Below, piece after piece: positions 24,776 to 35,414 of a DNA stretch of 64,000 nt (position 1 is its first letter; each line of letters begins with the position of its first letter). This DNA is from Oopsacas minuta (lineage: Eukaryota > Porifera > Hexactinellida > Lyssacinosida > Leucopsacidae): assembly GCA_024704765.1 (NCBI GenBank), contig JAKMXF010000199.1, positions 310,001 through 374,000 on the forward strand, written 5' to 3'. Made by a program: the position numbers and the translations under genes. The notes beneath the pieces are model-generated. The model was not told where the DNA came from, ran no database searches, and saw only the letters and a list, made by a program, of their open reading frames with translations.

Positions 24776-26939
24776 TTAACATGCATAATCTTTCTTTGAC
24801 TCAAATGCGGGCATTTTTTCTCTTGATGTTATGGTTGAAAGAATTAATCCATGTCTCGCATCTTCTCCTGTTACTGAACACGAACTTTTAGTGACTAATT
24901 GAATAGTTCTTTCAACAGCTTGTGTATGACATGGATATGCTGGAATTTCTAGTGGAGTACGTACACAATTAATTAGTACTTCTTTTGAGAGGTATCTTGT
25001 AAAAGGCGGTTCTGTGATAAAAGAGGTTTCCCAATCAATCATATCCACATATGTTTCAGCAGTGAACCTAATTGAAGGAAGATTAAATGGGCGAATTTCA
25101 GTCGGTCTAAATGATGAACTGTTAATTCGGATATCTAAAATAGTCTTCACTGCCTTTTGTCTAATTTGTTCATCATTATCTGCAAGCATCGATAACAGGA
25201 GATTTTCTGGATGACAAAAATATGAGTTTTTTTGTATCACATCGCAAATTACTTCTTGGTTAGACTCCGGTAGATCTCGTAGCAAAGATATCGCAAAAAC
25301 ATATTTTTAGGTCCATCTGTGCAAATCGGGTTACTCTTGATTCTAAACCAAACTGGTGCATAATAATTGACAATAAAATTGACAAGTCGGGATAATTCAG
25401 GTGTGGGATGTATCATAGAAATGTACGACCTAAGTAATCTGTTGGCCAGTGTTGTCCATCTAGCATGATGTAAAGGACCAGGTTGCATCGATGCCAGTTC
25501 AGATGAGCAAATACCAGTCTGAACTGCATGGCAGATATTATATAGATATTTCTGATCTTTATTTAAATTCTTGAGAATATCGCAATCAATAAGTTGAGTT
25601 TTACCGCATAAAGGATGATACGCTGCAATTGGTTTGCAAGTAAAATCACAATTAAGTTCTTTACCAATTACTCCTTTAAAAGAATTGGGTCCACTGGTTT
25701 TTCCATCTATTATTTGAAAGAGATGCCTCAATGGAAGTTCATTACCATGTAATTGGCAAATAAACCAGTGGAGTGGTTTTGTGAACTCTAGTTCAAGTAA
25801 TCTAATACACCCATTGTAGATTCCAGTGTTAACACGAACTCCATCAACTCCAACCGCCATTAAATTTGAATTACGCTCTCTGCAAAGATCAGTCAATTCC
25901 TTTGCTATATCTTTGGCTTTACCAGAACTTGGTGTTATATGGGCAACATACTGATTCCCCGGTTCAGATAAGACAGTATAATGTTCTTCATTTGCAGTAT
26001 CCTGATGCAAATGTCCATCTTCTCTTTCTACCAGTACTCGAGTTTGATCTTTACGGCCATCAAAATATATTGCAGATATATCATTGATAGTTTCGTGAGC
26101 CTCATTAGCCAATTCCTTTCTCACAGAGAATCTAGATCTACGGAGTTTGTTTCTATCAATAATTTGACTATCTTCTTCCTGTGTGATAATACCGTAATCC
26201 TGCAGTACTGCGTTAGCTATAGCCCGATCGCTAATTTGATATCTATCACACATTATGGCTAAATTTCGTAATTGATTATGATTACGTGTATACTTGTGAG
26301 TATTAGATGTACTCGAGTCAAAAGATTCAAACTCTTCAAAGTCACATTCTATAAATTCTTGCGAAGGTTGAACTGCATGTAATCTCTTCATTTCCCTTTC
26401 TTCTCTTTCATATTGTGCCTCTTTTCTTTTTTGTTTAACAAAATTTTTAGAGGTTGTCATGCAATCCAACCTGGATATAAATAATTTTCGAGCGTTTCGC
26501 TGATCAAAGAGAAATGGCCACTCACGGCGTGGTATCTTTTTATCGAGAGAGCAAAAACATTCACCTTCCTGAATTAGGCATTTGCAACTTGAGACATCGA
26601 ACAAAACATTGAATTCGGAAATAATAGGCTGTATACGGTCAGGTTGTTGCTTGTTTTGGATACTTTTCCGTAGTATTTAGCTCTCTCAATAATATCGGAT
26701 TTGATGTACTGTTTTATTTTGAGCTCTGATGTAGTGGGTATGGAAGCCAAATTATAGATACGCACTAATACTTCAGTTAGTTCTTTCGCTATATCATCTC
26801 TAGTTGATTTAGAATCTTCATTTCTAAGCATTCTATAATGATTGTATAGATCTAGTTTTGTTGGAAGTTGATTTTCTGGAATGGGTCCTGGATAGCCAAA
26901 AATAGGATGAAATACTTTACTACGCGTGTTTTCTGCCAT
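24776..26939 (-). pseudogene. Family-A protein (putative transposase), two frameshifts
   Basis: Three overlapping frames make about 720 residues. The first starts at ATG 26939 with FHPIFGYPGPIPEN, a block also present in A2. A frameshift near 26610-26650 leads to a cysteine cluster (SSCKCLIQEGECFC, like a zinc ribbon) and then FLFDQRNARKLF. The central block has IYFDGRKDQT, HITPSSGKA, AVGVDGVRVNTG, LHWFICQLHGNELPLRHLF and GPLHHARWTTLANRLLR. A one-base loss in a T run near 25267 leads to FCHPENLLLSML, IDWETSFITEPP and YPCHTQAVERTIQLVTK. I recognise this as a widespread animal 'uncharacterised' family. Conserved acidic residues in FDGR and VDGVRVNTG are candidates for an RNase H-like active site, which is inference only. 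Confidence 0.8.
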
Positions 26940-27180
26940 TTCAAAAATAAATATATTTTAGGAATATAATCACTCAATAATATGAATGATTTGATCGAGC
27001 ATTGATATAGATACTATAATTGATCATAAATTCCATGCTAGATAAATGGTAACTAAGTTAGAACAAGAGATAAAGAATGTTGGTAAAATTTCTTTGTGGT
27101 AACCTATTGAGGAATTTGGATCTAGATAAAGAAATATACTAAGTTTGGTGATTATATAAAAATTTTACTAAGAATATAGA

Positions 27181-27548
27181 ATTTTCAAATAATCGGAAAA
27201 AAAGGGGGGTGGGTAATAATATTAGGGTATGATGGAATATGCAAAAAAATCTTGATAACTTGAGTATCCTTGGACATAGAAATTCGATTAATATACCATT
27301 CAATAGCAAATATGCGACTTACTATTACCAAATAATATATATAAAGGGGCTAAGTCAAAGGAATTTGAAAATTCAGACAATATAAAATCAATTTTGCGAA
27401 AGTGACACAGCAAGAATATAAAACCGCAAGGGTCAAATCGAAATATTTTTCAAATTTAAGTCTCGCATTTTCCTAGAAAATGGTAGAGGCAACTTTTCCC
27501 TTAGGTAGAAGTTGAACCGACGATTTATACTTTTCTCGATCCGGCCTA
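27181..27548 (-). repeat. Right terminal inverted repeat of A1
   Basis: Partner of 24353-24720. Ends with the inverse of TAGGCCGGATCGAG at the GTAGTTAA duplication. Confidence 0.9.
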
Positions 27549-27968
27549 GTAGTTAAGGATTGATTGAAGGAATTTCGGTCAATTTCGACTACTATCACTA
27601 AAGCATCCAAATGGGTAAACTTCATTCGTCACTGAACCTTGGCTACTGAGTTATTTAGAATGATATTAAGTTACAAGCAAAGAATGAAACAAGATGGAAC
27701 AGCGTTTCTAAGAAACTAAAGTCCATCCTTAAAGCGGATCCTGGGAAAATAGAAATGTTAGATTACTCTGGCAAACTAAGTAATTACGAAATGAAGGTAC
27801 TCAAGGAAATAACAGAAATACTCAATCCCATTGGGAAAGCAACAGATCGCCCAGGTCAAGACATCGTCACAGCTAGTCTTATGCTCCCTTGCATTCGAGG
27901 TATCAGATCAGAATTAACAACTTTCTTCCACATACAAATTAAAATTTGTTACTACCTTACTGGCCTGC

Positions 27969-30653
27969 CAGATACGGTCGGGTCGGTCGGGCCATGGCCA
28001 GACCAATAATTTTGGTCAAGAATACTTTTTTGCGGAGTTATCGCTAGTTTGGACCGAGAATAGAACGCGAGGATTTTTCAGGTCGGTATTTTGTATGACT
28101 TAACTAGAAATGAGCCATTTGTGTTTAGCTACATTTTACTAGTTAGGTATTAGTACATAGTAATAGTTATATAATTTAGAGTTATCAATTAGCAGCTGCA
28201 ACTAGGGAAGTTTTCGCATCTGTGTTGTGTCTAGCTATAACATCACTATCCTAATCATTTAACCGACATTCCTAACAACCTCTTGCCATTTCGTTAATAG
28301 CTATCTTAGGTGCTGGTAGGGTAGATGGTGTTCTCTTCGTTGTCCGCGCATTCATTTCTTCCTCAATTGCCAGAAAAGTCAATTCATCCTGGCGCCTCCT
28401 TCAGCTTTCCGAAGAGAGCGTTCGGGATAGCCAATCAGAGGATGAGACCCTGTCAAGCAGATTATTTCGAAATTTTGCCTTGGTTGACCGATGAGATTGA
28501 GAAGGATGTTGTTTTCTGCCACCTGTGCGTGAAGTCGCTTCAAACGAAGAAAATAACTACCAAGAAAGCCGACCCATCATTTACACAAAAGGGATTTTGT
28601 ACTGGAAGGTCGCAACGATCGCTTTCAAAAGCACGGGTGATCGGATTGTCACAAGGAAGCTTTTGAGTTGTCAATTATTATACCTCGTTCTTGCTCTGAT
28701 GTTGGGGAAATGCTTTCATCCTCGCATTATCAGCAAAAGAAAAACAACAGGGGGTGTCCTTTGAAAATTATTTCTAATCTCAAGTTTTTAACCGGGCAAG
28801 GGTTACCGCTGCGTAGAGACGATGATACGGACACGAACTTCACGCAACTTATGAAATTGCGCCCAAGAGATGATCTTCGTCTTGCTGAGTGGTTCGAGAA
28901 GAAGACCAACAAGTACGTTTCACACGATATCCAGAACGAGTTCTTGTAAGTTATGGCGTTGTCAGTACTGCGGGACATATCCCATTCCATCAAAGAGTCT
29001 ACATTCTATTCCATTATGTGCGATGAGTGCACTGATGCTTCTATTAAGGAGCAGCTGGTCATCTGCTTCCGTTGGATTGAAAACAGCTCCTTGGAGGTCC
29101 ATGGAGATGGAATTTGCTTGTATGCAATCGGTGACATTTTCGCTGCAACCATTGTCAAGGTTATCAAAGATGGGTTAGTCCGAATAACTTAGGACTGAAT
29201 ATGTGCAGAGGACAGTGCTACGAATATGCCAGCAATATGAATGGACTTAAGACCGGTGTCGCAAAGCAGTTGCGTGATGAGAAACCCCCGTGCCCTTATC
29301 TACATTACCCTGGCCATGCTTTAAATCTTGTAGCTGACGATTCTATCAAATGTACAAACATGCTAAAGATGCACTGGATGTTGCCTTTGAGGTTTCAAAG
29401 TTGTTGAAATTCTTATCCAAGAGAACAGCAAAACTGGAGAAGCTGAGGGAGGAACTTACTCTGGATTCACCAGGCTTCTGCATGTTGTGCTCTACTCGCT
29501 GGACTGTTTGTGCGGCTTCCCTGAAGTTGCTCTTTTCCAACTATATTGCTTTACAGCAATTATGGGAGGCTGTGAGGGATCCCACTTCCGATCCAACTAT
29601 AAAAGGAGAATCATTGGTGTTCAATCCATATTTAACAACTTTACTTTCTTCTTTGGACTAAACCTTGCAGAGCTAGTTCTAAATCACATTGACAATTTGA
29701 GTAGGACCCTCCAGTCAACATCCATGTCTGCCTCTTAGAAGCCAACATCGCCGGCATGACAGTGACAACACTGAGATCACTTCGCACTGATGACCACTTC
29801 ACTGCCTTTTGGGATCATTTGATCAATGCTCAGCAAGATCTGGATGTGTGTGTGGGCCTAAGCTTCCAAGAAGGAGGGAAGTACCAGAGCTGATGATGGT
29901 GGTGAACCAGTTGATTTTCCCGATGATTGCAAGATACACTATCACCAGTCTTAACTTGAGTCCCTCGACCTGATAATCAAAGTTATAGAGGACAAATTTG
30001 ATCAGCCTGACTACAATTTATATGGACGTTTGGAGGAAGTTCTCATTCACACTATCCTCGGAGAGAGCACTCAGGAATATTTCGACTTCGTAGCCAAATT
30101 CTACCCTGATGATTTCTACACTTCTCACCTCCGGCTTCATCTCGAAATTTTTCGGGCAACATTCCCTAACAAGCTTGTCTCAAACACTGTCCTTTCACGA
30201 TATCAGGAAATACATCCAGAGCTTATCAGAGGCAGAGCGTTCCTTGATAAGTGAGGTTGTCACTCTGTTGAGACTGGTTCTGGTTCTTCCATCAACGAAT
30301 GCTGTCAGCAAGCGGTCATTTAGCGCCATTAGGCGTCTGAAGACTTATCTGCGGACTACAATGAAGCAGGAGCGACTGAACTATTTGCTACTATTGCATG
30401 TCACAAGGATCACACTGACAACCTCTCATGTGTTGAAGTGGCTACCTCCTTCGTCTGTGATTAAGAGCACCACCTCCCATGTCTTTGGGCACTTCCACAC
30501 ATAAGATTGTTTCCCATGTGTGTGTGTTACCAACCAGTACGAATGTTTTTAGCCAATTTATCTTAGTTGAATTAGAGTGTATGAGTTATATACTGGTAGC
30601 TAACTACGACGACGCGTTAAATCTGGCCCGACCAATTCAAAATTGCTTCCTCC
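27969..30653 (+). mobile_element. hAT-2 element (ZMYM1-like) inside hAT-1
   Basis: Flanking octamers TGGCCTGC (27961-27968) and TGGCCTAC (30654-30661) match at 7 of 8 bases. Host coding reads across the site (YYLTGL into QVDIR). The ends themselves pair poorly, sharing only GGTCGGGCCA about 22-24 bases in, so the exact termini are approximate. Length is 2,685 bp. Confidence 0.65.
28325..30504 (+). pseudogene. hAT-2 transposase with TTF-type zinc finger, broken
   Basis: The first block (28325-28666) reads FPKRAFGIANQRMRP, then VVFCHLCVKSLQTKK and ADPSFTQKGF. This is the TTF-type zinc finger seen at the front of ZMYM1-like hAT proteins. The next frame (28668 on) carries SHSIKESTFYSIMCDECTD, the first catalytic acid region, after an in-frame TAA at 28947-28949. 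Further pieces read HYPGHALNLVADDS and MLCSTRWTVCAASLKLL. The last block ends LVLPSTNAVSKRSFSAIRRL, the hAT dimerisation region, and stops at 30504. At least four frame changes and several stops are present. Confidence 0.85.
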
Positions 30654-31289
30654 TGGCCTACAAGTGGATATTAGACTGATGTCGATCTGATGAAGTTACC
30701 TGTTACACCTATCTCGCCATCGAAAAAGTCTATTTACAATATGAAACGAATGAAATTAATGAATTGGAGACAAGATCAGCATCAACAACACCTCAAGGGA
30801 AAAGATGTAAACTATTTAAGTTTTTGGTATCTCAAAGTACCATATATCAAGTACAAAGGAACCGTCACAAACTCAGGTGGAAACTTAGCTCTCTCAACCA
30901 ACGATTTCAGATAATACTGAGCCATTGTTCTATAGGCGTGAACACCAGGAAGAAATTCTTCAGCTTTCAAAAGTTGCCATATCCTATCTTGCAACCCCAG
31001 CTTATTCAGCCCCAGTTGAAAGATAATTCTCGATTGCCGGAAAGGTTTTCAAACCAGAGAGATGTAGGATATCAGATGATAGGTTGGAAGAACTAATGTT
31101 CATAAAGTGCAAATCTCACTATCATCAATAAATATCTTTAGTAATTTTGTACACTATTATCCTTTCTCAAATTTTGTAGCGTTCTTCTTGATCAGCATAA
31201 TATTTGTCTTTAGTCTCGCAACTTGTTTAGTTTGCACGATCATCATTTCTGCCCTATCGTATTTACTACAATCATAATTACAAGTTAAT

Positions 31290-32179
31290 GGTGCAATTAT
31301 AGAATGTTACACCCCAAGTTTTGCAAGATGGTAAAAATCGCTATATGAGCCGTTATAGAGCATGTTAAGAGATGAAGATTGAGCTAGAGATTTCTAAAAT
31401 CAGTCCAGAATAAAAATGTTACAGCAATTCTAGCTCCTAAGCCAAAGTCAATGGAAAATTGCAACTTCATTGAATCCAAATATATAACAACAATAGTATT
31501 TCAAATAGCATAGTAGTGTGCATACGATACTACAACATACCTAATTAGCATTCCAATGTCTGAGTAATTTGTGTTACGTATTAATCAATCTCTTAAATCT
31601 CCAAGTAAATAGACATATTTAGTAAACATACAATCTGCAATTATGATATTCAGTTAATTAACTACTACATATCAAGAGTTTGTTTAGTAACAACTATAAT
31701 TTAACTAAATTATACTGTTTCAATATATGTACTTTCCAAAGGCTGAATGTAATATTAAAAAGAAATGTAGATCAACTAAAAATAATGTACATAATTCATC
31801 CATGAATTCCCCTTTGACATCGATTTTCAGATCATAGATTGCAATCTAGGTATTTTTTAAAATTTAAAGTGAGTTCAGAAATAAAGTCGGAAAATCCGTA
31901 TCCCCACAAGAATGTACTTCGTAATAAGCTGAAATAGGTTGTATGCCAGGAAAGAGACAGAAAATAGAATTGTTTACACTATAATTGGTTACAATGATTA
32001 TATCAATTTTCTCCATAGACTTTGGCTTATAAGCTCGAATTATTGTAACTTTTTGGTTTCTTGACCGATATCTGAAGTCTAGTTTCAATCTTGATCTCTC
32101 AAAATGCTCTATAACGGCTTATATAGCGATTTTTATCATCTTGCAAAAAGCTAGGGGTACAAAATTCTATACTTGTACC
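31290..32179. mobile_element. Merlin-type non-autonomous element
   Basis: The ends GGTGCAATTATAGAAT (left) and, in inverse, GGTACAAGTATAGAAT (right) continue into inverted arms of roughly 130 bp. The duplication AAGTTAAT is exact on both sides (31282-31289 and 32180-32187). The outer sequence closely matches the left end of the Merlin element at 37607, GGTACAATTGCAGAAT followed by TTACACCC, so that family probably supplied its transposase. No protein is encoded in the 890 bp. It lies in the 3' noncoding part of hAT-1. Confidence 0.85.
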
Positions 32180-32684
32180 AAGTTAATATTCATACAGTGC
32201 AATTGTATTAATTTTAATTGGGTTCGGAGAATTGAAATGTAATTGGAAATGGAACTTTTTCAATTATCCATAATAGCAATTAATAGTAACGAACATTTTA
32301 TAAATCTTGTAATTGATTCGTAATTAAAATTGAACAAAGGTAACTGACCCCTGGATCTTGGAGACTCATAGTTTTTGGTTGAATACTTATGAACGCGAGA
32401 GTTATTTTGTTTAGATGTTCTCTTTCCATATAAAATAAATCTAAAGTTACAATCTGTGCCGAAAGCTTAGTACTGCTTCATTAATCCCTAGTTATATTTT
32501 CAAAAAGTACTTATCTCTGATATTTTCAAATTTTCAGGATATACCTTTTAGGGCCTCTGCTCCATTATTCCATCGAAAAATCAAGTTGTGTCATATTTTC
32601 AAGTGTGAATGATGTAATTTTGCTAGTGTACTAATACAATAATATATAGATATGCCCTGTTCTGGGCGTTAGTTATCCATAGTA

Positions 32685-34038
32685 CAGTATGTCCCGAAAG
32701 TTTCTTCCTATAGTAATTTTAGATATAATAGACTACCAAAAACTTGATTAATTGAATTCGAATATTCTGAACTCAATTTATTGAATATTCAAACAATTGT
32801 GAACACATTAGATCAAGTGATATAGGCTTATCAACTTCAGAGACTTCTTTAGCAGCATTTATTTGATCTCGAATATTCCTTCTCAAAATAATGTCCGAAT
32901 CGTTACATTCCTCTCAGAATTTATTTCGTGCAAAGGCTATTGGAATGTTAGAGGCCGGAGTTACGCAGAAACAGGTGTCCTAAGCCCTTGGAAAGACCAC
33001 ACGGACCATCAGCAATTGGTGGAAACGAAATAAATTGGACCAGAGTCTCAGCGATAAACCGAGGTCAGGAAGGCCTTTATCGCTCACAAGGACAGCGAAA
33101 ATAGTTATTTCCAAATCTGTTGGTAAGAGGCACCAATCTACACGAAAATTGGCAAAGAGACTAACCGTTCGTGGACACCCGACTTCCAAATCAGCGGTGC
33201 ATTGCTATTTGAGAGAAAATCTTGGTCTTAAGAGCTACCAACGGCCACATCAGCCAAAATTGACCGAAAAACAGAAAGATCATCGCCTAAATTTCTGTAA
33301 ACAAAGGCTATTTTGGTCGGCTGTACAATGGAGCAATGTTATTTTCTCCGATGAAGCTCCGTTTTATCTATTTCAGCCTTCCAACCTACAAACCGATCGC
33401 GTCTGGAGTTCTGATGCCAAAAATGTCCCACCGGTCCTCACTATTAAGTTTCCTTCTCATCTTATGGTTTGGGAACTATGTCGGCTCGTGCTGTATCAGA
33501 ATTACACATTCTGCCACCCAAATGCACTGTAAATGCCAAGTACTATGTTGATGAGATACTAGCTGGACCTTGTCAAGATTCGTTTGCTCGCAAAAGATAT
33601 ACTGGTACAATTCTACAGCGAAGACTTTGCCAAAACATGTCCAATTCTGTTTTCCAACAGGATGGAGCTCCCGCTCATACTTCAAAATTAAGTCAGCAGT
33701 GGTGCCAACTGAATCTACCAAACTACTGGGCGAAAGAAGTGTGGCCAGGCAACTCTCCTGATTTATCTCCAATTGAGAACTTGTGGGCGTAGGTGAAAAA
33801 TGAACTTTCTGAGCTACCAGCTGCTTCAAATTTAGACCTGCTGAAAAATCAACTCAAAAATGTGTGGGCTGACATCAGCCCTGACCTACTCAAGAGGTTG
33901 ATGGATGGAATGCCAGCTAGGATGAGAAAGTGCGTAGATTTGAATGGCGGTAATATTGGAAAATAATGAAACCTATATTCCATTTCGTATGCTGCTATGA
34001 ATAATTTTCTGATAGGAAAAGACTTTCGGGACATACTG
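32685..34038 (+). mobile_element. Tc1/mariner element, DD37E type
   Basis: Ends CAGTATGTCCCGAAAG face each other at 32685 and 34038, with TA at 32683-32684 and 34039-34040. The single gene reads on the plus strand and has few defects. The next element begins only six bases downstream. Confidence 0.9.
32891..33966 (+). pseudogene. DD37E transposase, lightly damaged
   Basis: ATG at 32891 starts a 358-codon reading to TAA 33964-33966. Its parts are an N-terminal pair of helix-turn-helix regions, the linker KPRSGRPLSL, VIFSDEAPFYLF (first catalytic D), FQQDGAPAHTSK (second D) and SPDLSPIENLW (E). Counting from the second D to the E gives 37 residues between them, hence DD37E. Three lesions are visible: an in-frame TAA at 32981-32983, a frameshift near 33470, and a TAG at 33790-33792 just after ENLWA. 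Otherwise the family length is normal. The closest relative in the window is the older copy at 4852-5911. Confidence 0.9.
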
Positions 34039-34044
34039 TATATA

Positions 34045-35412
34045 CAGTATGTCCAATAATTATTGCAACACTAGGGAGATTTCTTAGCGTAACCCAGAAA
34101 CAATAAATATGAAAGTATATGATCTAATTTTATGTCTACTTGTTGAGAATACACTAAAGATTAATATTTGATCTTATTTCCATCGTTTTCTACGACCATC
34201 TGACATCTACGCTTCATAGACTTCCAATAGGGTTCCAAAAATTCGGGTGTGAGAGAATCCCAAATTGTTTGGATACACTTTTCAAGCTCAGCTAGTGATT
34301 TGGCATGTTGTTTTACAACTTGATTTTTCAACCAGCCGAATAGATTTTCTATCGGATTAAGGTCTGGTGATTGACTGGGCCATTGAAATACATTATTTGG
34401 CATTTTTTCTGAGATCCATTGTTGGGCTAATTTTGAACGGTGCTTTGGATCATTATCCTGAACGAGAAACCATCTATTTCCGTGGAAAGCCTCAGCCTGC
34501 GAAAGAAGATGCCATTCAAGGATCTTAACAAAGAATTGTGCATCCAAATTCTGACGAAATATGCACAATGGGAAGGTACCGAAAGACGAAAATGCAGCCC
34601 ATATGTGTATTTTCGGTGAGTGTTTGGTAGTTTTTTGTGATCGTTTTTTTCCAGATTTTGTCCACATTCGAACCTTCCCACGATTAAGCCAGAAAGAGGC
34701 TTCATCTGCAAACACAGCTCTACACCACAGTTTAAATTTGTTTTTCTGTGCCCATTCAATTCTGAAGAGACGATTTTTTTCAGATAGCAATGGAATCTGG
34801 ACAGGAAATGGCTTAGAGTATTTCAGTTTCTGAAGAGTAAGATGGACTGTACTTTTACTGACAGTCAGTTTCTTTGTTTTAGTTATCCTGGTTGTAAGTT
34901 TACGTACACTAGTCTCTGGATCCGATTTGATGAACTGAGTAGCTGTATATTTTATTGAATTGCCGAGTAAATTTGGTCTACCACCGCCTCTTTTGTGTTT
35001 AAGGGTCATATTTGTTTGGAGCCTTTTTTCAACCCTGTAAACTGTCCCTCGATCAACATCTAAAATGCGTGAGATTTCAGTAGGTGTATGTTTATCGCCA
35101 ATCAATAGAGTTTTGATCTTTTCTCTCATCACCTCTTGAGCCATATCAACGCTAAATGCTAAATTATTCAGCTAAAAGGTAAGAGAATTTTCTAATTTAT
35201 GATGAAAGGTACTAAATGATGACGTCATCGTAAATAATGACGTCATCCTCATTAGCAAAAAATATAATCCCATTGTGTTTACTCAGATTTATCTTCAAAT
35301 AGATACCAATTAACTTTCTATATTAGTACAGTAACTACTACTTATCAACTAGAACTATAGCAGTGGTTGAAATAGAAATAATGATGTGTTGCAATAATTA
35401 TTGGACATACTG
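34045..35412 (-). mobile_element. Tc1 element with intact transposase, DD35E
   Basis: The first 27 bases, starting CAGTATGTCCAATAATTATT, are perfectly inverted at the other end. TA flanks lie at 34043-34044 and 35413-35414. The element is 1,368 bp with one uninterrupted gene. Perfect ends and an open frame mark it as the youngest autonomous-looking element here. Confidence 0.93.
34161..35144 (-). CDS. Tc1 transposase, intact, DD35E
   Basis: A 327-residue protein from ATG 35144, a normal length for Tc1 transposases, which cut and paste the element at TA sites in the nucleus. The N-terminus has a helix-turn-helix (TPTEISRILDVDRGTVYRV, about residues 20-38), then the basic, glycine-rich linker KHKRGGGRPNL and a second DNA-binding half ending near residue 110. 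Catalytic motifs are AVFADEASFWL, LVQDNDPKHRSKLA and SPDLNPIENLFG. Thirty-five residues separate the second D from the E. All three acidic residues are present and no stop or shift is seen. The 5' untranslated stretch to the end of the element is about 268 bp. Confidence 0.95.
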   Translation of the reverse strand: MAQEVMREKIKTLLIGDKHTPTEISRILDVDRGTVYRVEKRLQTNMTLKHKRGGGRPNLLGNSIKYTATQFIKSDPETSVRKLTTRITKTKKLTVSKSTVHLTLQKLKYSKPFPVQIPLLSEKNRLFRIEWAQKNKFKLWCRAVFADEASFWLNRGKVRMWTKSGKKRSQKTTKHSPKIHIWAAFSSFGTFPLCIFRQNLDAQFFVKILEWHLLSQAEAFHGNRWFLVQDNDPKHRSKLAQQWISEKMPNNVFQWPSQSPDLNPIENLFGWLKNQVVKQHAKSLAELEKCIQTIWDSLTPEFLEPYWKSMKRRCQMVVENDGNKIKY

Positions 35413-35414
35413 TA

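Larger units (their letters stand above)
24353..27548 (-). mobile_element. Family-A transposon A1 (unplaced superfamily)
   Basis: This 3,196 bp element has terminal inverted repeats of about 368 bp that differ at only a few positions. Both start TAGGCCGGATCGAGAAAAGT. The 8 bp duplication GTAGTTAA is exact (24345-24352 and 27549-27556). Removing the element restores hAT-1 coding (LQLVVK). The only gene is a long, thrice-framed reading on the minus strand (24776-26939). The second copy, A2, at 44121-48259 shares the ends and the start of that gene. An 8 bp duplication is found in hAT, P, Merlin, Zisupton/KDZ and Novosib superfamilies, but neither the ends nor the protein match one that I can name. 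Confidence 0.9.
23231..31131 (+). pseudogene. hAT-1 transposase (ZBED-like), in four pieces
   Basis: Read across the insertions, the plus strand gives a ZBED-type hAT transposase. SLQPLSRVDDLNF comes first, then after a frameshift LTLDLWSSRDMRSYVGITGH (catalytic D region, about 23550), then TDNAANMSKAF (second D, 24165), then VPCLAHTLQLVV. Coding resumes at 27554 after A1 and at 30659 after hAT-2. The C-terminal dimerisation block reads ISYLATPAYSAPVER, then TAA in place of a codon, then FSIAGKVFKPERCR, ending at TAA 31129-31131. The expected N-terminal BED finger could not be identified. Stops and frameshifts outside the insertions show it decayed as well as being interrupted. Confidence 0.8.
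22164..32353 (+). mobile_element. hAT-1 element, opened by four later insertions
   Basis: The right end reads, in inverse, CAGGGGTCAGTTAC. The left end, from 22164, carries GGTCAATTAC after a short divergent stretch. Flanks GATCTTGA (22156-22163) and GATCTTGG (32354-32361) match at 7 of 8 bases. Both subterminal regions are rich in TAATTG-type repeats. Inserted inside are a hAT MITE (23744-24156), family-A element A1 (24353-27548), hAT-2 (27969-30653) and a Merlin MITE (31290-32179). Each has its own target duplication in hAT-1 sequence. Removing them leaves about 3.0 kb, a normal hAT length. Confidence 0.75.
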
